Source: an uncultured Bacteroides sp. (lineage in GTDB: Bacteria; Bacteroidota; Bacteroidia; Bacteroidales; Bacteroidaceae). Taken from it: a stretch of 12,052 nucleotides of DNA. Positions within the stretch are counted from its first letter, which is position 1; each line of letters opens with the position of its first letter. Both the position numbers and the translations under genes were made by a program. The notes under the pieces are model-generated. The model worked only from the letters and a program-made list of their open reading frames with translations. It searched no databases and had not been told where the DNA came from. Of the stretch, positions 1 to 6,647 are shown in pieces. Location: contig USSR01000143.1 of assembly GCA_900557355.1 (NCBI GenBank), positions 1 through 12,052 of the forward strand. Reading direction: 5' to 3'.

Positions 1-45
1 CGGTCTTTCATGGAATTTCTATGATTAACAAAATCTATATGGCTT
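1..45. other. left edge, no gene assigned
   Basis: This short stretch precedes the first gene. The reading frame of the first gene has a TGA stop at 22-24, so that gene does not extend further left from its ATG at 46. The bases before the stop could be the tail of an upstream gene, but too few codons are visible to say. No TAnnTTTG promoter box is seen here. Confidence 0.4.
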
Positions 46-885
46 ATGGTAACACGCCCCAAATTGAGACTGTCCCGATATTTAGTGCCCGTAATCATTG
101 TATTGGCAATCATCTTTTCTATCCGCCAATGCGGTAATCAAGAAAAGCCGTCAGGACACCCGCGTGATTATGCAGCCATTGCCAAAGAAGGTATATTGCG
201 TGTAGCGACTGAATATAACTCGATCAGTTTCTACGTGGACGGTGATACCGTTTCCGGTTTCCATTACGAACTGATACAGGCTTTTGCCTATGACAAGGGA
301 TTAAAGACCGAAATAACACCCCTGATGAGTTTCGAAGAACGGCTGGAAGGATTAAGCGAGGGACGTTATGACGTAATTGCTTGCGGCATATTAGCTACCA
401 GCGAACTGAAAGACTCTCTGCTTCTCACCTCTCCCATCACGCTCAACAAGCAAGTGCTCGTGCAACGGAAAGAAAACGGAGAAAACGACTCACTCTATAT
501 CCGTAACCAACTGGATTTGGCCGGACGGACACTTCACGTAGTAAAAGGCTCTCCCTCCATCCTGCGTATTCAAAACCTGGGAAATGAAATCGGAGATACC
601 ATTTATATCAAAGAAATAGATAAATACGGTTCCGAACAATTAATCTCAATGGTAGCTCATGGAGATATCGACTATGCCGTTTGCGACGAAAGTATCGCAC
701 GCGCGGCTGCCGATTCCATCCCGCAGATAGATATAAATACAGCTATCAGCTTTACACAATTCTACTCATGGGCAGTCAGCAAACAATCACCCGCTTTACT
801 CGATAGTTTGAATACATGGCTGGATAAATTCCAAAAGGAAGAAAGATACCAAAAGATTTATAAAAAATACTATGATAAAGAATAA
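46..885 (+). CDS. membrane-anchored family-3 solute-binding-domain protein, MltF-like without lyase domain
   Basis: The 279-residue protein has a basic N-terminus and one hydrophobic segment (about residues 13-26), then a bilobal family-3 extracellular solute-binding domain (about 45-277). The opening EGILRVATEYN, the central GRYDVIACG and the closing KEERYQKIYKKYY are typical of the fold. The pattern is closest to the N-terminal sensor half of the lytic transglycosylase MltF, but the protein ends where the catalytic SLT domain would begin, so it should bind a ligand and not cut peptidoglycan. The arginine that normally holds a ligand carboxylate (in a T-x-E-R pattern) is leucine here (L121 in ATSELKD), while the second-lobe aspartate (D214 in AVCDES) is kept. 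C29 follows R-Q and makes a poor lipobox, so an uncleaved inner-membrane anchor is more likely than a lipoprotein. The ATG is fixed by an in-frame stop just upstream. The stop lies inside the next gene, an HTCS regulator, which suggests a shared role in sensing. The fold is fairly sure; the ligand is unknown. Confidence 0.8.
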   Translation: MVTRPKLRLSRYLVPVIIVLAIIFSIRQCGNQEKPSGHPRDYAAIAKEGILRVATEYNSISFYVDGDTVSGFHYELIQAFAYDKGLKTEITPLMSFEERLEGLSEGRYDVIACGILATSELKDSLLLTSPITLNKQVLVQRKENGENDSLYIRNQLDLAGRTLHVVKGSPSILRIQNLGNEIGDTIYIKEIDKYGSEQLISMVAHGDIDYAVCDESIARAAADSIPQIDINTAISFTQFYSWAVSKQSPALLDSLNTWLDKFQKEERYQKIYKKYYDKE

Positions 886-3800
886 CCTTATTACTTTACA
901 CATTAAAAGAAAACAACTACCTATTTTTTACCTATTTTTCTTCATCTTTCTATTGTCTTCCGGTAACTCCCGTTTATATGCAGAAGAAAACCGGGCATTC
1001 AACTTTTCAACTCTTAATCTGAACAACGGATTATCCCAGTTGTCCGTGCTCGACATTTGCCAGGATGACAAAGGATATATATGGTTTGCCACCCGCAACG
1101 GCCTCAACAAATATGACGGTACACATTTCACCATCTACAAACACAGCAACCGGGATAACAATTCCTTGTCAGACAATCATATCACCAAACTACTTCCGGA
1201 CAACGTACGCGGAGGGCTTTGGGTGGGTACCAATAACGGACTGAACTATCTTGATCCGAAAACAAACCTCATCACCAACTACCAACTGGCAGATTATCCG
1301 GAGCTTCCCAGCAATAGCATACTTTCTCTCTGTCTGGACAAATCCGGTAAGCTATGGGTAGGAACACGCCTCGGACTCTGCTTTTGGCAACCGGAAAACA
1401 AGACATTCAAGCTGGTAACATTGGACGGGCAACTGGACAAAGAATCTATTACTTCTTTATATATTGATAAACAGGAACGAATCTATATAGGTACACACGA
1501 TAAAGGTCTATTGATTTGTGACAAGAACCTGAATGTCACCCAAAAGCTAACTAAAGAAAGCACTCCGGCTCTCTCCGATAACGCCATCAGTTGCATATTC
1601 GAAGACTCTCATCAGCAAATATGGATAGGCACGGATATGAAGGGGCTGAATAAATGGAATCCGGATAAACAGACAGTCTCTGCCTTCTTCGAACACAACA
1701 GCGGATTGACAGATAATTATATCCGTTGTCTTCAGGAACAAAACCAACAACTGATTATCGGAACATTCGACGGTTTGAGTATTCTCAATCTGACGGATGA
1801 CTCTATTACCAAATACAACAAGTTCGAAGCAAACCGGAATAATTTAAGCCATTTCTCGGTCCGCAGTTTATGCGTAGACCGTGCCGGAACATTATGGGTA
1901 GGCACCTACTCCGGTGGAGTCAATTACTACAATCCGCTCAACAACCGTTTCGTATTCTATCACCCTTTGGGGAACAGCGAACAGAAGCTATATAACATTT
2001 TCGGACCGATGGTATATAGTACAGGTTCTCTTTGGATCGCAACAGAAGGAGGAGGATTGCTACAATTCAACCCGGCTACCAAAGAATACACCAATTACCT
2101 ACTGGAAGAACGTCCTGTTGGTATGCACAACAAGAATATCATCAAGTCATTGATGATAGAAAGAGAATCCATCTGGTGCGGCACAAACAATGGAGGGTTA
2201 TACCGTTTCCATATTCCGACTAAACGCTTCTCGCCTATTCACCAGTTTAATGAAAAGAACCTGGGTATTTATAGCATCTATCGGGACTCGAATGAAGACA
2301 TTTGGCTAGGGACTACTTCACGTCAGGGACTAGTCAGAATTACCAAAGATAAAAAAATAACGCGCAAGTTCCCCATCGGAGAGAAAGGGGAAACAATCAG
2401 TTTCTCCAGCATCCGGGCATTTTTGCCTCTGCGCAAGAATGTATATCTGATCGGAACACGTTCATTCGGGCTCTATGAGTACGACGTAGAAAAAAAGACC
2501 CTCATACAATATTCGACAGAGGAGAAAGATCCATCCCGTCAACTGGAAAATAACTACGTAACCAGTATTCTAAGAAAGAAGAACGGAGAAATATGGATCA
2601 GCACTTTTGGAGCAGGTATTTACCAATATCAGGGAGGTAAAGGGATCGTGCGTCATATCGGTACGGAGGAAGGACTGACTAACGAAGAGGTCTATACTTT
2701 AATAGAATACAACCAGAATATATGGGCAAGTATTGATAATGGCATTGCCGAAATCAACACTAAAACGGGACAAGTGCACGTTTATGACTGCTTCGCCGGC
2801 CTTGAAACGTTAGAATTTACTCCGCAAGGAGGCATTTGCCTCCCTAATGGAGAAGTTTATTTCAGCGGCAGTAATGGATTCCTGTCCTTTGCTCCCCGCT
2901 CGTTGATAAAAAACAATATGATGCCGCCGGTAGTACTCACCCAGTTGACCGTTAACAACAAAGTGATCCAACCGGGCGATCAGAGTCATTTGCTGGATGC
3001 CAATCCCGACGACACAGAAACCATCACTCTGGCATACAATCAAAATAACTTCTCCATTGCATACTGTGCGCTCAATTACATTCTTCACGAACAGAACCAG
3101 TATGCTTATAAATTAGTGGGACACGATGAAGACTGGAATCATGTGGGAACCCGTAAAGAAGCCTATTATACCAATATCGCTCCCGGCAAATACATCTTTC
3201 ATGTCATTGCCTCCAACAACGACGATGTATGGAACACCCAGGGAAAAACGCTGGAAATCATCATTCTTTCTCCCTGGTGGAAAACCCCATGGGCTTATAT
3301 GATCTATGCATTATTATTTATAGGAATCACCTACACCATCGGTTATTACATGTACAGCAAACATAAGCTGGAACTCAACCTGCGGATGCGCCAAATGGAA
3401 AAGCAACGGATGGAAGAGTTTCACCAAACCAAAATCCGGCTTTTTACCAACTTCTCACATGAATTGCGTACTCCGTTGACTCTAATCATCAGTCCTATTG
3501 ACGAACTGGTGCGCCAGGCAGAAGTCCCGCATTTTATCAAAACTAAACTAGACTTAGTTTTGAAGAATGCCCGTCGTTTGCTCTTACTGGTCAATCAATT
3601 GATGGATTTACAAAAGAACCAAAGCGGCAGCCTCACACTAAGTTTAACCCATACGGATTTGAATGCATTCCTGCTTGAAATCTATTATACTTTCAAGCAA
3701 ATAGCGGAAAGCAAGCAAATCACGTTCTTGTATGAAGCTCCGGAAGGAGAAATCCCGGCATGTTTTGACCAGAGTTTATTGGAAAAAGCAGTATTCAACC

Positions 3801-5062
3801 TACTTTCGAATGCGTTTAAATTCACGCCTCCGGGAGAAACTGTTACCCTGCGATTCATTGCAGCACTCAATAAAGAGAGCCTTCAACAACGGTTCGGGAA
3901 AAATATATCCACCGATCCGACTTTCGTCCTCTCCGACGATAGCAATAACTACTTCGTTATTCAGGTAGCCGACACGGGAAAAGGAATTCCGGAAACTGCC
4001 CGTACACATATTTTCGATCCGTTCTATCAAGTCAGCGCTCCTCAAACAGCCAATGATAATGTAAACGGAACAGGTATCGGGCTAAGTCTGACCCAATCCG
4101 TCGTACATTTGCATCAAGGTGCAATCAGCGTCGATTCCAACCGGCCGAAAGGAAGTATATTCACCATTATACTTCCGAATAACGAGCAACCAGAATCAAT
4201 GGAAGAAAACGTGATAAACAATCTATCCGAAAACGAACGGGAAGAGCAAGAGGTTGTCAGCCAGTCAGAGGAGTCCGCCGAAGAACTTCCTTACCTGACA
4301 GGCAAAACAATCCTGCTTGTAGAAGACAATGAGGATATACGCAGTTATGTAAAAGAACATCTGCAGCGTCATTATCGGGTACTCGAGGCCGGAAACGGCG
4401 AAGAAGCCTTCCAGATTGTATTGAAAGAATTTCCCGATTTAGTGGTTACGGATATAATGATGCCGGGAGTAGACGGACTGGAACTCTGCGCAATGATTAA
4501 GAATGATTTGCAGACTGGCCATATTCCGGTCATCCTGCTCACAGCCCGTACAATGGTGATGCACGTCAAAGAAGGGTTCCTTTCAGGAGCAGACGATTAT
4601 GTAGTGAAACCTTTCAATATAGATGTGTTGCTGGTACGAATCTATAATCTGTTGTTACAGCGGGAAAAATTAAAATCCATGTACGGGAAAAACTTCTCAC
4701 TGCAATCAATGGGTATCGAAACGACCTCTGCCGATGATAAATTCATGCAGAAGTTATTCGAGATCATCCAAGATCATTTGGATAATCCGGACTTAAAAGT
4801 GGATATGATATGTGATGAAATGGGATTCAGCCGGAGTAATTTCTACCGCAAGCTCAAGGCGGTAACAGATTTATCCCTGAACGACCTGATTCGCCATAAA
4901 CGTCTGGAGGTAGCTGCGCAACTACTTAAAAAGGCGGACATGAATGTGACGGAAGTTTCAATCGCTACCGGTTTCAGTACCCTTGCTTATTTTACCAAAT
5001 GTTTCAAATCAGCCTACGGAGTTTCGCCTACCGAATACGTAAAAGGACAACCGGAAGAGTAG
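872..5062 (+). CDS. hybrid two-component system (HTCS) sensor kinase/response regulator of the PUL
   Basis: This 1396-residue protein joins all parts of a two-component system. In order: a signal/anchor segment (about 15-36); some 14 Reg_prop blade motifs of the IWxGTxxGL type (about 68-670), which fits two seven-bladed propellers; a Y_Y_Y domain (about 695-795); a transmembrane helix (about 808-830); a HisKA domain with phospho-acceptor H863 in FSHELRTP; an HATPase domain with N-box N976/N980, G1 box DTGKGIP from D1034 and G2 box GTGIGLSL from G1066; a receiver domain with phospho-acceptor D1194 in TDIMMPG and KPF near the end; and an AraC-type DNA-binding domain (about 1295-1396). Every catalytic motif is intact and the length is normal for the family. 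In known HTCS proteins the periplasmic propeller binds an oligosaccharide and the AraC domain activates the nearby susC and enzyme genes. The start overlaps the previous gene by 14 bp, so translation of the two is probably coupled. Confidence 0.96.
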   Translation: MIKNNLITLHIKRKQLPIFYLFFFIFLLSSGNSRLYAEENRAFNFSTLNLNNGLSQLSVLDICQDDKGYIWFATRNGLNKYDGTHFTIYKHSNRDNNSLSDNHITKLLPDNVRGGLWVGTNNGLNYLDPKTNLITNYQLADYPELPSNSILSLCLDKSGKLWVGTRLGLCFWQPENKTFKLVTLDGQLDKESITSLYIDKQERIYIGTHDKGLLICDKNLNVTQKLTKESTPALSDNAISCIFEDSHQQIWIGTDMKGLNKWNPDKQTVSAFFEHNSGLTDNYIRCLQEQNQQLIIGTFDGLSILNLTDDSITKYNKFEANRNNLSHFSVRSLCVDRAGTLWVGTYSGGVNYYNPLNNRFVFYHPLGNSEQKLYNIFGPMVYSTGSLWIATEGGGLLQFNPATKEYTNYLLEERPVGMHNKNIIKSLMIERESIWCGTNNGGLYRFHIPTKRFSPIHQFNEKNLGIYSIYRDSNEDIWLGTTSRQGLVRITKDKKITRKFPIGEKGETISFSSIRAFLPLRKNVYLIGTRSFGLYEYDVEKKTLIQYSTEEKDPSRQLENNYVTSILRKKNGEIWISTFGAGIYQYQGGKGIVRHIGTEEGLTNEEVYTLIEYNQNIWASIDNGIAEINTKTGQVHVYDCFAGLETLEFTPQGGICLPNGEVYFSGSNGFLSFAPRSLIKNNMMPPVVLTQLTVNNKVIQPGDQSHLLDANPDDTETITLAYNQNNFSIAYCALNYILHEQNQYAYKLVGHDEDWNHVGTRKEAYYTNIAPGKYIFHVIASNNDDVWNTQGKTLEIIILSPWWKTPWAYMIYALLFIGITYTIGYYMYSKHKLELNLRMRQMEKQRMEEFHQTKIRLFTNFSHELRTPLTLIISPIDELVRQAEVPHFIKTKLDLVLKNARRLLLLVNQLMDLQKNQSGSLTLSLTHTDLNAFLLEIYYTFKQIAESKQITFLYEAPEGEIPACFDQSLLEKAVFNLLSNAFKFTPPGETVTLRFIAALNKESLQQRFGKNISTDPTFVLSDDSNNYFVIQVADTGKGIPETARTHIFDPFYQVSAPQTANDNVNGTGIGLSLTQSVVHLHQGAISVDSNRPKGSIFTIILPNNEQPESMEENVINNLSENEREEQEVVSQSEESAEELPYLTGKTILLVEDNEDIRSYVKEHLQRHYRVLEAGNGEEAFQIVLKEFPDLVVTDIMMPGVDGLELCAMIKNDLQTGHIPVILLTARTMVMHVKEGFLSGADDYVVKPFNIDVLLVRIYNLLLQREKLKSMYGKNFSLQSMGIETTSADDKFMQKLFEIIQDHLDNPDLKVDMICDEMGFSRSNFYRKLKAVTDLSLNDLIRHKRLEVAAQLLKKADMNVTEVSIATGFSTLAYFTKCFKSAYGVSPTEYVKGQPEE

Positions 5063-5094
5063 TTCTAAATTGGTTTTATAAATGGGAATTTTCA

Positions 5095-5163
5095 GGTACG
5101 GATTACACGGTTTTCTGAAATATGATTGCACAAAGCAACAGCGTAATCCGTGTAATCCGTGCC
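5095..5163. repeat. 16-bp inverted repeat containing the GTAATCCGT motif
   Basis: The arms are 5095-5110 (GGTACGGATTACACGG) and 5148-5163 (CCGTGTAATCCGTGCC). They pair at 15 of 16 positions, and the odd pair (T5097/G5161) would be a G-U wobble in RNA. The loop is 37 bases. The right side also carries a perfect 9-bp tandem copy of GTAATCCGT (5143-5151 and 5152-5160). From memory, similar ACGGATTACACGGATTA strings recur between genes in Bacteroides genomes, so this is probably a dispersed repeat that may also act as a transcript-end hairpin. It lies 32 bp after the HTCS stop. Confidence 0.7.
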
Positions 5164-5165
5164 TA

Positions 5166-5187
5166 AATTAAAATGATCCTTTTAATT
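5166..5187. terminator. AT-rich hairpin, weak terminator candidate
   Basis: AATTAAAA at 5166-5173 and TTTTAATT at 5180-5187 form a perfect 8-bp palindrome around a 6-base loop (TGATCC). It lies about 100 bp past the HTCS stop, where transcription from the left would be expected to end, and reads the same way on both strands. The stem is pure A/T and has no separate T-run after it, so it is a weak intrinsic terminator at best. Confidence 0.3.
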
Positions 5188-5210
5188 ATGATGCAGTACT
5201 TATCACATAG

Positions 5211-5296
5211 TTTGCAAAATCATCCCAGATTATAAAAAACGTCCCAAGAGCGATATAGAAGCGATTGTCCCAATGAAGTTGGGATGATTTTGCAAA
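5211..5296. repeat. 86-bp element bounded by 17-bp perfect inverted repeats
   Basis: The left arm 5211-5227 (TTTGCAAAATCATCCCA) is an exact reverse complement of the right arm 5280-5296 (TGGGATGATTTTGCAAA), with 52 bases between them. Inside, TCCCAA (5268-5273) can pair with TTGGGA (5279-5284) as a small hairpin that would compete with the long stem, and CGTCCCAAGAGCGAT and GCGATTGTCCCAA form a partial internal mirror. No target-site duplication is visible at the edges. It may be a small dispersed (MITE-like) repeat, a bidirectional transcript-end structure, or a regulatory site upstream of the enzyme operon. The repeat is certain; its role is not. Confidence 0.75.
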
Positions 5297-5337
5297 TTTA
5301 CGGCACAGCTGGACAAGCCCTTTTTATTCCGTTTCCA

Positions 5338-5345
5338 TACATTTG
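5338..5345 (+). promoter_or_regulatory. probable Bacteroides -7 promoter box of the enzyme operon
   Basis: TACATTTG matches the Bacteroides sigma-ABfr -7 consensus TAnnTTTG exactly. No good TTTG -33 box is found about 20 bases upstream, which is common at promoters that need an activator such as an HTCS. Transcription would begin near 5350, giving a short leader before the GH88 ATG codons at 5370 and 5382. The eight-base match alone could be chance. Confidence 0.5.
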
Positions 5346-5381
5346 CAACATCGACTTAGAAATAATAATATGGAAACAAAT

Positions 5382-6626
5382 ATGAAACATTATCTTTTAG
5401 CACTTAGCATCGGGACAGCATTTTTAGTTGGCTGTCAGTCTCCCCAAAAGCAAAACCTGATTGATTCTAATTTTGCATTTGCCGAGCAACAACTCAAATA
5501 TGCTTTTCCTAAAATAGATGAAGCACGCGCCAACGAATCACAGGAAAGCAAAGAAAAAAGAATTGCCAAACAATGGGGCGAACTGACTAATCCTCGTAAT
5601 ACAGAACCGGATGGTTCTCTGCGTCTCGTCCCTTCCAAAGACTGGACCAGCGGATTCTTTCCCGGTGAACTCTGGTATGTATATGAATATACACACGATC
5701 CTTTCTGGAAAGAGAAAGCAGAGAAGCATACAGAAATGCTGGAACGCGAAAAGAAGAACGGCACTACCCACGACATGGGATTCAAGATGTATTGCAGCTA
5801 CGGCAATGGCTATCGCCTGACCGGTAATCCCACCTATAAAGATATACTGATCGAATCAGCACGTACGCTCATTACCCGCTACAAGCCGAACGTAGGTTGC
5901 CTTCGTTCCTGGGATCACCATGCCGACCAATGGGAATGTCCCGTTATCATCGACAACATGCTGAATTTGGAATTACTATTCTGGGCTTCCCGCGAAACGA
6001 ATGACTCCACCTTTTATAATATAGCAGTCAACCACGCACGTACGACCATGAAAAATCACTTCCGTGACGATTACAGTACGTACCACGTCGTAAACTATGA
6101 TACAATCACCGGCAACCCCATCTGCAAGGTAACCCATCAGGGATACGCCGACTCATCGGCATGGGCACGCGGACAGGCATGGGCGCTGTATGGCTACACG
6201 ATGTGTTACCGCGAAACCGGACTCCCTGAATTCCTGGAACAAGCGAAGCATATCGAAAGATATATCTTCACCCACCCCAACCTGCCGGAAGACCTGATAC
6301 CTTACTGGGATTTCAACGCTCCGGAAATTCCTAACGAACCGCGGGATGCGTCCGCAGCCACCTGCATCGCTTCCGCACTCTATGAACTAAGTACCTACGT
6401 ACCAGAATATAAAGCCCTTTACAAAGAAGAAGCCGACCGGATTTTAGAGAACCTCACTGCCCACTACCGTGCGAAACCAAACGGCGACAACGGTTTTCTA
6501 CTTCTCCACAGTACCGGCTCCAAACCTCACAACAGCGAAATTGATGTGCCTATCGTATATGCCGACTATTATTTCCTCGAAGCATTGATACGGAAAAACA
6601 AACTGGAAAAAGAACAGAAACTATAA
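5382..6626 (+). CDS. GH88 unsaturated glucuronyl hydrolase, lipoprotein
   Basis: The enzyme removes the 4,5-unsaturated uronic acid that polysaccharide lyases leave at the non-reducing end of oligosaccharides, by hydrating the double bond. I place the start at ATG 5382, which gives a clean lipoprotein signal, MKHYLLALSIGTAFLVGC, with acylated C18. ATG 5370 (four residues longer) is possible; a TTG at 5343 is not, since it sits inside the promoter box. The mature part is one (alpha/alpha)6 barrel. The two catalytic aspartates are visible: D131 in THDMGFK and D191 in VIIDNMLN, 60 apart as in the family (61 in the Bacillus enzyme). RGQAWALYGY and the terminal SEIDVPIVYADYYFLEAL are also typical. 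After C18 comes QSPQKQN, without the acidic run that sends Bacteroides lipoproteins to the surface, so it probably faces the periplasm. It is the first gene of the operon, 21 bp before GH2. The family is sure; the preferred linkage is not readable. Confidence 0.93.
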   Translation: MKHYLLALSIGTAFLVGCQSPQKQNLIDSNFAFAEQQLKYAFPKIDEARANESQESKEKRIAKQWGELTNPRNTEPDGSLRLVPSKDWTSGFFPGELWYVYEYTHDPFWKEKAEKHTEMLEREKKNGTTHDMGFKMYCSYGNGYRLTGNPTYKDILIESARTLITRYKPNVGCLRSWDHHADQWECPVIIDNMLNLELLFWASRETNDSTFYNIAVNHARTTMKNHFRDDYSTYHVVNYDTITGNPICKVTHQGYADSSAWARGQAWALYGYTMCYRETGLPEFLEQAKHIERYIFTHPNLPEDLIPYWDFNAPEIPNEPRDASAATCIASALYELSTYVPEYKALYKEEADRILENLTAHYRAKPNGDNGFLLLHSTGSKPHNSEIDVPIVYADYYFLEALIRKNKLEKEQKL

Positions 6627-6647
6627 CGATCATCATCTATAAGAACC

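Larger units (their letters stand above)
5063..5369. other. intergenic region between regulator and enzyme operon
   Basis: About 300 bp without a convincing gene. It contains three inverted repeats in a row (5095-5163, 5166-5187 and 5211-5296) followed by a likely promoter box at 5338-5345. It is the natural place for the end of the regulator transcript and for the HTCS-controlled start of the enzyme operon. I could not identify the HTCS operator itself. Confidence 0.7.

Noticed and set aside
1..11. Start of a divergent gene on the - strand (ATG reading leftward from position 11)
   Set aside because: Only three codons are visible, and the 34-bp gap to the first + strand gene would be too small for two divergent promoters.
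100..140. C29 of the solute-binding protein as a lipoprotein cysteine
   Set aside because: The residues before it are S-I-R-Q; arginine and glutamine at -2 and -1 do not fit a lipobox, so a membrane anchor is preferred, though relaxed lipoboxes exist in Bacteroides.
1079..2880. Repeated TGGGTxGG-type DNA words in the HTCS gene as a DNA repeat array
   Set aside because: They encode the Reg_prop blades of the propeller (IWxGT/LWVGT motifs) and vary at the DNA level; they are protein repeats, not CRISPR or tandem DNA repeats.
5343..5381. TTG start of GH88 giving 13 extra N-terminal residues
   Set aside because: The TTG lies inside the probable -7 promoter box, the added residues are polar and basic and break the lipoprotein signal pattern, and two ATG codons (5370 and 5382) follow; 5382 gives a textbook signal with LVGC.
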